64,000 bases of DNA, taken from Austropuccinia psidii. Lineage: Eukaryota > Basidiomycota > Pucciniomycetes > Pucciniales > Sphaerophragmiaceae. Made by a program: the position numbers and the translations under genes. Under the pieces are notes generated by a model. The model was not told where the DNA came from. It did not search any database and saw nothing but the letters and a program-made list of their open reading frames with translations. The stretch is from assembly GCA_023105745.1 (NCBI GenBank), contig JALGQZ010000011.1:21974975-22038974 (forward strand). Direction: 5' to 3'. How positions within the stretch are numbered: position 1 is the first letter of the stretch; the number at the start of each line of letters is the position of its first letter. Positions 45,862-59,231 of this stretch are shown here, in pieces.

Positions 45862-47696
45862 TGTAAGGTGTGGATATGAAACTTTGATTAAAAATCAAGT
45901 ACTTTTCCTGTCCTCAAAATTTGTATAAGGTAAAATTCAGTTAAAAATAGTATGAAATATTATTTTTAAGAGAAAACACGCCAATTTTATTGTTTATAAC
46001 TTTATTAGTATAAAACAATAATATAAAAATTTATTGTTTTACCAACAATAAAGATTTATCCAAAAAATACTCTACAAGAGATATTTTAAGGCTACAAAAG
46101 AAATTTCTTCAAGAGCAATTTCAATTGGAATTAATTGAGCAAAGAACTGCAAGCAATTAATTAAAGAACAAAGTCTTTAAAAAGAATATTAAAGAGAAAA
46201 CACGCCCAAAAGTGACCAGAGTGAATTTGGAAACAAAGTGACAAAGTTAACAGTGATGAAAGATGCTTTAATTCACTTTTGGGGTGGTTCAGGGGTAAAA
46301 ATGATTATAAGAGTTACAAACAATGATTATAATGATTTTTTCACGTGGTTAAAAGGATTAAAATGATTTAAAAGTGGTGGTTGGAATCTTTGATTGATTG
46401 GTTTAACAGTTTTAAACTAATTAATAAAAGGAAAAGATTCTAACATGAAGAGAAAAGTGGGGCAAAGAAGACATTCTTTTATAGCCATCAATTCTCTTAC
46501 TCCAAAAGTAAAATTTACTCTTGTCAGTCGTGAAAAACAGTCTGACAACAGAAAAGCCAATTATGGCATCATTGAACCCTGGTTTAGACCAAAAAGGGCT
46601 GGTTTAAGCCATTTTTAGCCATTTTAGCCATTTTAGACCCTTAAATCAGCCATTACTATAGCAATACCAGGCCTAGAGCCTTCAAAACACGTCAGAATGT
46701 GTGTCAGAGGCGTAGAAACCAGTTAAAACTGTTTTTATTATGATTGTTTTATCTTAAGGGTAGTTTTACCTTCTTGGCAACAGCTAAAACTACCCCAGTT
46801 GGTATCAAAACCTCATCATCAATTGAGTCCACAGACCCTGTAACTCAATTCCAGGCCAAAAGTGATGAACTTTTGCGTGAATTTTGACATCCCACGCCTG
46901 TCAGCAAGGATTTTGGGGGTCTAGCTCCCCCTTAGAGCTGGAGTTCCTTTTCCCCCCCAAATTTAATCTTTCCAATTTATTTTTCCTTTAATTCCTCATC
47001 ATGTATTATACTTATAATTTACACATGTAATTCAATTCAATTGTACAGTACAATACAGTAATAATTGACACCTCATATGTAAATCAAAGTTCACTTATGT
47101 AATACACACGCACATTTTGACATTTCAATTGAATTCAATTGAAAATACTTTAATTCCTCATAACTTCTAAACTAAACACAACACCTCAATTTTAACACAA
47201 AAATTGATGGTTAACACCACATGTGGTGTGAATTAAATTAAGGTTTTGAGGATTTTCAACTTTTGTATTGAAAATACTAAAAACTTAATTTAAGCTTATT
47301 TAGAGTTGAGTTACAAAAATTTCACTCAGAGGTGACCCCACCTGATTTTTTATGAGGAATCCAATGGTGAAATGAAATTTATATGTTTATTTATTGGATA
47401 AAAAGTTATAATAAATTTTATTTAACTTTTTTCCAAATTTATTTATTTTTTCACAATTTTGTTAAAATTTCATTTTTACTTAAATTTTTCAAGTATAAAT
47501 GTAATTTTATATTTACAAAATTTAAAGTAATTTTATTTTTAAATTATAATTAATTTTTTATTTTTAATATAATTTTATATTTATATTTTTTTATTTTTAT
47601 TTTAATAATATAAATAAATTTATTTTATTTATATTAATATGTTATTTTTTATATTTGTGGTCTTTTGGGTATATGAAATTACCTCTAAGGCTCACA
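45862..47696 (-). repeat. Element C 5' LTR
   Basis: 1835 bp, sense start TGTGAGCC at 47696 and sense end CTTACA at 45862. Confidence 0.97.
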
Positions 47697-50339
47697 ATGT
47701 CAATCTTACTTCCAAAATATTTCCAGATAATTTCTATGGAATATATTAAAATGACCTAGTCCCAATTGATACTTTCATCTGTATTCTTTCAAAGAGAACA
47801 ACAAATATATTAAGATACTCTTTCTGAATATTTTATTTTGTAAAGGTGCCATGGATATGCAGAAACATAATCATAAATACGAATTTATTTAAAGAATTTT
47901 AGTTCCTTTTGATTCAGTTTTGGATTTCATTTCTATCTGGTAGTACTTTTTAGCTTCAGGACGCTGAAAGATATCTTTATATATCAGAATCAAGATATAG
48001 AGCTTGATAAAATTCCATCTTCTTTTGTATTTTATGTTTGAAAAAAAATCAGAAAGAAAACCAGGTCAATATCACTATTCATTAAATTATCTTCATGCTG
48101 GTATCCTTTTCTTATAGCTACGCAATATTTATATTGTTTTAAGGTGTTTATTCATATCCACAATGGAAATTTTATATTTTGAGCCATGTTCTTAGGTGAT
48201 ATTTATGGTGAAAAAAGTCTCAAATATTTCTCCTCATTAATTTAACCTATTTATATTTCCAGTTATGAAGTATTTATGAGTTATTTGAATCGTGTTTAAT
48301 TAATTCAAGTCCAAAAACCATTGAAAACTATACAAACTGTGTATTTAAGCATATAAATCAATTAGAAAGAATATCTAAGAGTGATTAACCTCAAGATAAT
48401 CAATAACAGAGTCCATAGCACTGTAAAAATATGATCCAAAAACAAATTGAATGAAAGCTTTTTTAAGAAATAATATTGATCTTTGAGAATGATTTAATGA
48501 AAGTAAGCTCAATATACATTTTTAAAAATCACCACAAAATAATTTTACTAGCTAAATAGAGGATAGAGAAAATTTACTGAAGGGGCCCTGAGAAATTTTG
48601 ACAAAATATTACCCACTAAGAATCTTCAAATGGGAAGTAAAGTTATTGAGATAAAAAAAATTTTCTGAACTGAATAATTGATATGATATATAAATTTTTC
48701 CCCTTATTATGAGATACTTCAGCTATGTAAACTCAGAATAACCCAAATATTTTGAATTTTCATGATGAATGTACATGCTATTGTACACAATCTCTCATTT
48801 TTCTCATATAAGAATAATCCCCAAAATATGGCCTGGGATCTTAAGAAAAAAACCTTTCATTATTGAAGAAAGACCACATATTTTCCTTGCCACTCTTATT
48901 ACTCATTGATGTAATTTACTTCAGCTTCACTCAGAATTTTGAGATCCTAAGATACTGGTGATCTTTATTTAATAAGAAGACCATTTTAGTATGTTTTTAT
49001 ATTAAAGTCATATTTTTGATTTAAATTGAACAAATTTACTTTTTCTTCTAAGATCCTGTTTCTCAAAAGAGAGAGAAAAATAGACACATACGACTTATAA
49101 GTTGATAAAACCTTTTTTGGGATTGAAAACCTTGATCAAAATGCATTTGTTTCACAAAACTGTAATGGATATTTAAGCCAGCTCATTCATTAATCAATTT
49201 CTTTAACTGATCAAAGCTTCTTCCAGAAAAAGAGATCTTATCATAAGCTTATTCACTCATTTTTTTAACATATGTGGAATGGAGAAAAAGTATTTTTCAA
49301 AATCTGTCTATGTGTGGGGAGATCTATAAAAAAGAAATGAAAATATTAATTTTTGTCTCTTTAGTTATTTCAATTTAAATAAAAAAATAAATTGTTTCCA
49401 ATGTAAAATATTTTTTGTCATGTAGCTTTGAGCTCTTGATCTTTTATAATTGCTACCAAACACTCATATTGAGAAACTGAACTGCAGATAAATTTCTTGC
49501 AAATGTGGCGTGATCTTTTCCCAAACCTTCTATTTTTAAATTTTCTTTCAAACCCATCTTCTAATATTTCTGAAGCTTATCTACTTTGTTGATTTCCAAA
49601 TGAAGAACCTGCTATCAGGTTTAGCCACTTTTTGCATGGTGATTGAGGATAATTTCTCTTTTGAGATTGGCTTCATTGAAAAATATCCAAGAAGATTTTG
49701 AAATGGGCCTTTTATTCTTTTTTTAGACTGAGAACAATTTTCAATTGATTAGAAAGCCAAAAAATAAATTTTTTCAAGGTTTCAATAGCTTTATGGTGAT
49801 TAAGTTCACTCATTCCACAAAAGTTGAAATATCATAGCAGTTTTCAAGACTCTTATGCTTTTGAAATCTGTCTTAATGATCCCAAAAGACTTGTAAAAAA
49901 GAATTTTGAAAAATATCCAAACCAAAAATAAATTGCATAATAGGAAAATTATACTTTTCTGTCCAAAGCTTTAGCCCTCTTGATATTCGAAAGAATTTTT
50001 ACAGAATAATTTTTCATATTTCTCTTTTCTCAGGTTTCAAATAAAAATAATCCTTTAAGTGTTTCATCTTTTGAGTTACAATATGGATCACATATCAAAG
50101 GCTTTTTCACTGGAGAAAAAAATATTTTATAGCCATTATATAGGTGGTTTGAATTCTTTGACATTTTAGACTATTTTTACATTATTGGTAAGCTTAGATT
50201 TCAATATTTAAATTTAGATTTCTTCCCTCAGGGTTGGAGCTATTTATTAGTGACTTTGAATAAGCGAAGATAGATTTCTGTAATAAGCTTATAAAAGAGG
50301 TGGCTCATTAAAAAATTGTGTATTTTTAAGATGTTAATT
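47697..50339. other. ATGTC duplication, then AT-rich spacer
   Basis: Right copy of the element C TSD (47697-47701), then 2.6 kb of AT-rich DNA without any ORF of 60 codons or more, known repeat end or RNA gene that I can recognise. Confidence 0.6.
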
Positions 50340-50344
50340 GAATC

Positions 50345-52111
50345 TGTGAGCCTTAGAGGTATTTTTATATACCCAAAAGACCACAAATAACAAAGAATGT
50401 TATAATTATAAATAAATAAACTTCTTTATATTATAAAAATTAAAATATAAATATAAATATAAAATTTATATACACAATTAAAATTCCAATTATAATTTGA
50501 AATTATAAATACAGTGAAATTTGAAACTTAGAAAACACATTTCTGATTGAAAAAATTAAGTAAAAATAAATTTTCAATGAGAACATTAAGCTTAAGATAC
50601 TTTTGGAAAAAAGCTAAATGAGAATTATCATACCTTTTCATTCAATGAGTAAGCTTATGAGAATCATTTCACCATTTGATTCCTCATAAAAAATAAGGTG
50701 GGGTCACCTCTGGGTAAAATTTCTGTAACTCAATTATAAATAAGCTTAAATTAAGCTTTTAGTATTTTCTTTATAAAAAATTAAAATCCTCAAAACCCTA
50801 TTTTAATTTGCACCACATGTATTGTTAACCATCAATTTTTGTGTTAAAATTGAGGTGTGGTGTGTAGTTTAACAGTTATGTGGAATTGAAGTATTTTCAA
50901 TTAAAATTTCAAAATGTGTGCATGTATTACATAAGTGAACTTTGATTTACATATGAGGTATCAATTATTACAGTTGTGTTCCTTCAAAACTCAATTGAAT
51001 TAGAAATGTAAATTACAAGTATAATACATGATGAGGAATCAAAAGAAAAATAAATTGGAAAGATTAATGTTGGGGGGAAAGTTATCATGGCTGAAAGGGT
51101 GCCATACTCCCCCAAAATCCCCACTGACAGGCATGGGATGTCAAAATTCATGCAAATGCTCATCACTTTTGGCCTGGAATTGAGTCACAGGGTCTGTGAC
51201 CCAATTGATAATGAGGTTTTGATACCAACCAGGGAAGTTTTAACTGTTTCCAAGAGGATAAAACTACCCTAAAGTTACAACAGCTTTTACTGGTTTTTAT
51301 CTCTCTTAAACACATTCTGATGTGTTTTGAAGGCTTGAAACCAAGTATTGCTATAGCAATGGCTGATTCAAGGGTATAAAATGGCTAAAACCAACCCTTT
51401 TTTGGTCAAACCCAGGGTTCAATGATGACATAACTGGCTTTTCTGTTTTCAGAGTGTTTCTCACGACTGAAAAGAGTAAAATTCATCTTTTGAGTAAAAA
51501 AATTGGTGGCTATAAAATAATGTCTCCTTTGCCCCACTTTTCTCTTCATGTTAGAATCTTTTCCTTTTATAATTAGTTTCAACACTGTTAAGCCAATCAA
51601 TGGAATATTCCAACCACCCTTTTCATATCATCTTGAACTTTTTATTCATGTGTAAAAATGATTATAATCATTTTTACCCTTGAACCACCCCATAAGTGAA
51701 TTCAAGCATCTTTCATCACTGTTAACTTTGTCACTTTGTTTCCAAATTCACTCTGGTCACTTTTTGGTGTTTTTTATCTTGAAAAATCTTTTTAAAGACT
51801 TTTTTCTTATGTTAATTTCCTGCATTTCTTTCTCAATTAATTCCAATTGAAATTTCTCTTGAATAAATTTCTTTTTGTAGCCTTAAATATCTCTTGTAGA
51901 GTATTTTTGGGATACTTTTTTATTTTTGAAAAGCAATCAATCTTTGTGATACTATTGTTTTATACTTATAGAGTTAAAGACAATAAATTTGGCGTGATCT
52001 CTTATAAAAATCTCAAATCTTACTATTTTTAATCATATTGTACCTTACACAAATCTTTGGGACAGGAAAATTATTTGATCTTTAATCAAAGTTTTATATC
52101 CACACCTTACA
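50345..52111 (+). mobile_element. B-type solo LTR, plus-sense, TSD GAATC
   Basis: 1767 bp starting TGTGAGCCTTAGAGG and ending CCACACCTTACA, in the opposite orientation to elements B and C. GAATC at 50340-50344 and 52112-52116 is a perfect TSD. It is clearly diverged from the B/C LTRs along its length, so it is an older insertion that lost its interior by LTR-LTR recombination. The three short ORFs inside are incidental. Confidence 0.95.
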
Positions 52112-52116
52112 GAATC

Positions 52117-54183
52117 AGATATTGTGTATATTTTCTTTGAGAACCATACCTCAACTTCACAAAATCATTAGAAACATTCTGAAAGTTATTTCGTGATCTT
52201 TTTATTCCAAAGATAAAAATATAGCACATATGACGATATTTTGAAAGTCAAGTGAATTCAGATAAAAGTAGTAAAAGAAAAGAATTTCTTTCTTCTTAAA
52301 CTCCTAAAGACTAAGTCATCATAAATATTTTTTTCAATATATCATCCATTTCTCAGTAGCTTAAAGCTATCTAATAGATACCAAAGTATGTACTATAGAT
52401 AGGTATGTAAATGGGAAAATTTGACCAAATTTGAAATACTATTTTTCAAATGAATAAGAGCTGAATTTGTAAAAAGCAAGTACTCATGGTTTCTAAAAAA
52501 AACGTTACTCAAGCTTCAATTTTATTTCTTTAAAATATAAAAATTTGTTGATATAAAATGAGCAAGCTCTGTTTATATTATTTCAAGATAGATATTCTTT
52601 TTAATAGGACAGAAAATTCAAAGATAAATACTGTTTTCTTCCATTATTTATTTGAATATACCCTCAAATATATGAGCCTTTTCTCTCATGAGATAGTCAT
52701 TTCAGAATCCTTTTTGAGATACTTTTTACACTTTCCTAGTAAGGAGAAAGATTCAAGTTCTACTTGTTTCAAAGTTTTATAAAATGAATATCAGTAATAT
52801 GCCAAAATTATGTTAATTTTGAGTACCTTCATCAATATTATGTATTATATCCATTAGTTTAAATTTAACTAGTCCTTGCTCAAGTGCTTGGATCACTATT
52901 TCCATTTGTCTCCCAATTAGTTATTCTTAAGGGGGAAAAGACTTTACAAATTCAAAGATAAACTTCAAGCTTCCTGAAAAGTGACCATTGCTTTATTTTT
53001 AAAGGTTTATTATTTTACCTGTTAGCTCAAACAAAAAAATTAGAGCTCCTTGGAAGTACTTGAAAATACTACTCCAAATTTCATGGAAATTTGGTGTTTT
53101 CACCTATTTTTGTGGTAAAAAGCACTTCAGAGACCTTGAAATTCCTTTCAAGGCCATCTAATTTACATGTCCTCAACAAGAGTCATTGAAATCCACAAAA
53201 TGGGCCCTTTAGGTCTCATTTGTTCACTCTTATGCTTCATTGTTATTTATTTTTTAAATATATTGAGAAATGCAGAACTTTTCTACTTCATATTTGAGCC
53301 ATAGCATTTCTATAAACCTAGGATATCTGATGACACAAAATCTGAAAATCCTGACCCTATCCCTGCACAATAGAAATAAAACTCAAACCCAAATTTTTTC
53401 ACATTTGAAATACTCTTACTCAGGCTCATCACTTATCCAGAGATTAGTTCAATAAAAGCTCTTATTTTATCAATTTTCAAAGAGTTTTTCTTCCCCTGAT
53501 CAATAGAACCAAGTGCAAGCTTAATTAAAACTTAAATTTGTATATTTTATTCAGCTTTCATCTTGTAATTTTAAATATGGAGGATTTATAAACTATATAG
53601 TTAAATAAAGCCATACATATCTCCAATGATATAGCTATAGTACTTTCATTTCTTGAGAAATTGGCTTCTCTTGAGATCTCAGTATTACCAATAATGTCTT
53701 ATTATGACGAATATCTCTGTACCTTTCTTAGAATGCAGAATTTAAGGCTTGGGTAATTTTTTAAGCATCTTTATCATTTAAACTTCTTTTTTACCTCTAT
53801 TGAGAAACAAAAATGAAAAGCTTCTTTTGAAGAATCTAAAAATAACAATAATTTCCAGTTGGAAAAAATATTCTGGAGGAAACAGGTTACTTCAAACTTT
53901 TAGATTCTTTTGCCTAGAATCTCAGGAGAATTCAAATATGGAAGCTATGGCTCAACTCCAATTTTCTTTATTTCTATCAGAAATTGAAAAATACTATTTT
54001 TTATCAAGTATACAGGTAAATTTTGAATATAAATACTTATACTGAATATTAATTGGAATTAAAACAATTTTTTTCCGAAATCTTGTATATTCCACAATAA
54101 CTCAAGGTAAAATAGTGATTCCTCAAATTTCATATTTATATTTATTGAGGTAGATAGCCACTTTCATAGAACATTATAAATGT
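52117..54183. other. AT-rich spacer, no gene seen
   Basis: Several frames of 60-80 codons (52558, 53270, 53800) lack composition or motifs of real proteins. No element ends seen. Confidence 0.6.
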
Positions 54184-54668
54184 TAGGTTGATTTTTAATA
54201 AGCCTATGGTTCATTCTGAAGCAACAACAGGTTGATTTAAGATCAACAATAGGTTGATTAAAAAATAAATCACAGTTTGATTTGAGACTGACCATAGGTT
54301 AATTAAAACCAACCATATGTTGATTTAAGATCAACCATATATTTATAAAAAGTCAAACACAGGTTTATTAAACCTCAACCACAGGTTGATTAAAAATTAA
54401 CAACAGGTTCATTTAACATCAAACGTAGATTGATTAAAATTCAACCAAAGGTTGATTTAAGATCAACCGTAGGCTGATGAAAATTTACCCACAGGTTCAT
54501 TCAACATCAATCATAGGTTTATTTAAGATCAACCATATGTTTATTAGAAATAAACCACAGATTAATTTAAAATCAACCATATTTTGATTAGAAATAAACC
54601 ACAGGTTTATTTAATATCATCCATAGGTTTATTTAACAGAAACAATAGGTACAATTAACATAAACCAT
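54184..54668. repeat. 22-bp palindromic minisatellite, about 22 units
   Basis: Diverged tandem units of 22 bp, best form AGGTTGATTTAAGATCAACCAT. The core GGTTGATTTAAGATCAACC is itself a near-perfect palindrome, so each unit could fold. Late units alternate between two variants (for example ending ATCAACCAT and ATAAACCAC), giving a 44-bp higher-order period. Not coding. Confidence 0.9.
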
Positions 54669-57342
54669 AAGTTGACTTGCAAGTTATAGTCAAATAATCT
54701 TGTTTTGGTGTTGTAACTCTCACTAATTGGTACTCTTATTAGTGAGTATCCTTGATCCAAATAACATTGGAATATTCAATATCCGAATTCACAATATAAT
54801 GGACCATCTATTTGGAATTAATCTAATATTCATATCAATATTTTCTTATATGATAAGCTCTTATGTCGTCACCAACAGCACATAAATACCCTAATATTTG
54901 TGCATTATTTCCTCACAAAAATTGAAGCATCATATCTAAATTTATAAACTTCAGGTCCACCATCCCTTGAGTACAGCCTTTCTCAGAGCTCAGTCAATAT
55001 GAAGTACAGTAGTGGATTGTATTAATAAATAGAATCAGAAGACCATATTTCTGGGGAATATTATTTTGAAGGCAATTATTATGTGATTTCCAAATATAGT
55101 GGTATTATTATATATAATAGTACTCCATAAAGCTTTAATAATACATCTTCAAAGAAGCGAAATATCCAAGCCAAAATTTATTTATTTTTTTGGATTTAGT
55201 CAGGTGCTGTCCTCTGATTATCTCTTGTGAAACTTCAGGTGTGTTTCTAGCACTTCTAATTTGGAAAAACGAACTTCTCATGAGTAATGGGTTAAGTCCA
55301 AAATAACTTTTGGATTAACTTACAAGATTAGCAAGAAATATTTTTCATTTTTCGAAAAATTATTTATTTGATACTTCTTATACAGCTCAGTATTAATCTA
55401 GAAACTATCAGAAAAAATCTGCAAAATTTAAGCAATCATTAATTTTTATGGTATGGGAAATTGAGTTTTTGGGAGTTCAAAAACCCAGGTCCAGTTTATC
55501 CCAATATTGGAGGCAAGATATTGGAATTAAAAAACAAATTGATACTCAAAGATCTGGTTGACCTTCATGTTTACCTTTTTTGATCTTTGAATCAACAAGG
55601 CTGCAAAAGGTTTAGCAGTTCCTAGCATAAAATCTCATTTGTCCAAAAGTATGGCTTTTGGTCACAACGGAATTAGAATCGTACCTTTATAAAAATAACT
55701 ATTCATAAAGAAATTTGAGAGCTTACCAATTGATTACTCCCTTTTTTGTCCAATAAATTTTTCTATTGATAAATATTAGACATGGAGTCATATATCCATT
55801 ATTATTAAATGGATAAATCCAGTGACTCATATCTTTTTCAATTCTCTTGTGCCATTTGAGGTGAGAGTTAATTTTGATTATTACCATCTCATTACCCAAT
55901 TATTCTTATTTTAGTTCGTAGAGGCTGAATGGGTCTCATCTTGTCTTGCTTTACAATTGAGACTTTAGGATTCATTCATAGAAAAAGGTATGAACAAGTA
56001 CCAATACAGTAGTATATACAGGTGATAATTTTGGAAAACACTTCGCAATGATGATTAATTTTCAGTGCAAATAGTATCTGGTATCAATATAACATGGTAT
56101 CAAGATCACTCATTTCATTGGTTTGATTTTCATTTTCACAACTAAGTAGAAAAGCCCATTCTTACAAGGGTCAACTACCCAATGAAGACTGTGATTTATC
56201 TGATTAATATCCATTAGTAACCCACTCCATCATTGAATATATCTATAATCAAGTTACTTCTAGTGCTTATTAGCTTCATGGATAGTTCTTTAAATATATT
56301 TGGATTTAATTTCAGCATTAATTCTATTTTTTCATTTATTTTCAAACAAGAAAGAATCAAGAACATTAGATAATAAACTACTAATATATACCAAAAAATT
56401 GAAAATTTTTGCATTGAATAAAGCCACAACTAATACACAGGACAAAAGAATTGTTAGGAATCACTTTTGGGTAATTATAATGAGAAACAATACTATCACG
56501 ACCAAAGAGAGTTAATACTGGTAATTAGACCTCCAGGTGATTTACCTGATCCAATGCACAATAGATTTTTTTTATTAACACATTACTTATCAGACCTTTC
56601 AAATTCATCACTTTACATAATAGCTTTCATTATATTATGAGATCTATTTTTTCACACCTGTGGCTCCACTAAATCAAAAGAAATTTCAATAGAAGCCTAA
56701 AACAACCCTATTATGTGATGTAGCTATTTTCTCAAGAAATCTCAAAGACCACAAAAATGAGAGTTTACACTCTAAATATACACCAGCACTTTTCAAACAC
56801 ACAGATTTCAATGAAAAAAGTATGTATGGTGCACCATTTAATTTTCTTAATCAAGTGCACCCACAAAACATTTTTTGATGCAATACTATTGGATAATTGT
56901 GAATTTACTTATTAATTTTGCAATTGTCAGTCCTACCACATGGGCATGCATTCAAAGAATCAAACAATAAAATACAAAAATCTTTTCAATTGGAAGTTTC
57001 TAAGAACCCATTAGTTGCCATGCTTTTAAGTCCAAGATACCAAGAATGTTTTTTAAACAACCCATATTTCCATGCAATTTCACCAAATATTTCATCAATA
57101 TTTGGGAAGGGGGGCACATTTTTATTATATCCACCACTAAAATGGATTTTTCTTGAGTATAATTCAGACTGTCATTGAGATATTTTAGTGGATTCAATAG
57201 CCGAAAGCTCAAATACTTGAAGCAGATTCCAATTGAGGTGTCTCTTAATTTACTTAAATCTCAAGATGATTATGCAGAAGGAAAACTAAAAAAACACCCA
57301 ATGGCTAAAAGTGATTGCATTGGATATTGGAGGTTATGCTTA
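54669..57342. other. AT-rich spacer, no gene seen
   Basis: Frames at 56214-56515 and 56918-57178 are short, overlapping on both strands and without motifs. No repeat ends recognised. Confidence 0.6.
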
Positions 57343-57764
57343 TTTAAGGTGTGGATATAAAACTCTGACCAAAAACTAAGTAATTTCCCTGTTCTCAAAA
57401 CTAGTATGAGGTAAATTTATGTAAAAAATAGTGATTTTCAGATTTTTGGGAGGAAATATGGAAAAACAATTATTAGTATAAAGAAATAGAATCATGCATA
57501 TTTTTGAAAAATAAGACTGTGAAGATTTATTCTTCTTAAAGAAAACAAAAATTTATCCAAAATACTCAACAAGAGATATTTATGGCTACAAAGACTCTCT
57601 CTTAAAAATATATTTGAATTGACTTTAATTGAGAAAAGATATTAAGGAAGTTAGTATTAGAACAGAGTCTTCAAAAATTATATTCAAAGATAAAAATTAC
57701 CAAAATTTATCAGAGTTAATTTGAAAACAAAGTGACAAAGTTAAAAGTGACAACTGATGCTTTA
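57343..57764 (-). repeat. B-type LTR fragment interrupted by element D
   Basis: TTTAAGGTGTGGATATAAAACT aligns with the plus-strand start of the B/C LTRs, and homology continues (ACTCAACAAGAGATATTT, AAAACAAAGTGACAAAGTT) to GATGCTTTA, where element D begins. In B the same place continues ATTCACTTTTGGGG. The remainder presumably lies beyond D, outside the window. Confidence 0.85.
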
Positions 57765-59187
57765 TGTCAGCCTGTGACTCAAAACCAGAGCACAAGCATG
57801 ATAGCCAAAATACCATAAACCAATGGTATAGCCAGAATACCACCAAAACATGGAGCTGAGCCAAACCAGCTCAAAAGGTATCAAACAAAAGAGGAAACTC
57901 ACCTCTTTCTGAAAATATAAGTCCCATCACCATAGGACAAAGAATAACAAAGTTATTGCTGAGCATAAACCTTAATTTTCACCTCTCATCTAAAATATAG
58001 AAGGAGAGGCTTAACCCCATCAAATGGGTACTCAAAATGAAGCTCTAAGCTAGAGCTATCCAATGGTACCAGCCAAACTGAGCTAGCACCAATATTACTG
58101 GAGTTATGGTCAATTTCAGGCCAAATAAGGATGAACAAAACATTCACCTCTCATCTAACTTCTACAGTTTTAGTGTGTGATACTTGAAGTGGGGTCTTTT
58201 TGGAAAGAGCACAATCAGAGCTATATGATGGGGCATCCACTTCCCCATATCTCAACTACAGCAGATGTTATGGGGCAAACAAGCTCAATACAGCTTTTTG
58301 CCTAAAACATGCATATGTACAAAACTCTTGTACATGGCATACCTTTGCCATATTTAATGATAGCCATATCAAATAAGGTACCATTGTGTAGCCCACATAC
58401 AGGGCTACACACTGGTTCAGTTTTGAGGTTGATATCTTAAGAACTGACAAAGCTATAGCTGTTTTAAGGTCAAAATCCCACATTCTGACCAATACAGCCT
58501 TACCATGCGATAATATCCCATAAGCATGAATATGAGGTGTCAAATAGACAAAGAAGCTTGTTTTTACTTCAATACCTCATATTTCAGTCAATACTGGGGT
58601 CCCATACAGCTTCTTTACAGCATTCTACGTGTCATACACATCAGAATCAGGCTGTGAGGTCCCCAGATGAAACTTTTCACCCTGTATTGGTGAAAACTGC
58701 CCATATGTGGTTTCAAAGCCACATCTGAGGCCAATACAGGTTATACAGGCTGTTTGCCAACCACAAGCCAGTACTAGAGAGTGAAAAAATCTTCACTTCC
58801 TCTACGTGGAAAGTTCTAGCACCCTCTCCACCCCATTTCAGGATAAAAAGGAGGCTTTTCACAGCCAGATTTGTCTCCTCATCCTGCTCTTGAATAACCT
58901 ATGTAGTAAACTGTCAAAAACAGTTTTACTCTTGGTTAATAATCAGGTATAATTATAAATCTTAATTATTGCAGTTTTTTATTATTGTAACCCAACAGAT
59001 AAAGCTGCACCCAGGGCTTTCAACAGTGCTCACCACCACTATATTATATATAGTAAAGCCCTTTTTATCTTAAATTGAATTATCTTTAAACCCTTATAAA
59101 TCTTTTTTAACCATTTTTACCGTGTCACAAACATAGTTAAAGTTGTAATTAGTCTGTTTACACCTTTATCATAGTTTCATCCTGACA
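57765..59187 (+). repeat. Element D 5' LTR
   Basis: 1423 bp, TGTCAGCCTGTGACTCAAAA...TTTCATCCTGACA. Defines the D-type LTR family also seen at 1051-1908, 18231-20135 and 31690-32957. Short ORFs at 58268 (minus) and 58537 (plus) are incidental. Confidence 0.93.
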
Positions 59188-59190
59188 TTT

Positions 59191-59206
59191 TGGGGGCCTG
59201 GCCGTG
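59191..59206 (+). other. Primer-binding site, element D
   Basis: TGGGGGCCTGGCCGTG three bases after the LTR, nearly the same as in B and C although the LTRs are unrelated in sequence. Confidence 0.8.
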
Positions 59207-59231
59207 TTTTAAACTTGTTTTGGACCTTATA

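Larger units (their letters stand above)
37604..47696 (-). mobile_element. Element C: full-length Ty3/Gypsy retrotransposon, near-copy of B
   Basis: 10,093 bp, same strand and organisation as element B: 1835-bp LTRs with about six differences between them, PBS, spliced ORF1, one gag-pol frame of the same 5925-nt extent, and a polypurine tract. It has its own TSD, ATGTC, so it is an independent insertion rather than a segmental duplication. It is somewhat older than B by LTR divergence. It is disabled by one TAG in integrase, while its chromodomain-like tail is intact. Confidence 0.97.

Noticed and set aside
54184..54668. CRISPR array
   Set aside because: Repeats are directly adjacent 22-bp units without spacers, in a eukaryotic repeat context with no cas genes.
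58537..58728. Small gene inside the element D LTR
   Set aside because: The same stretch in three other D-type LTR copies is not open; it is LTR sequence.
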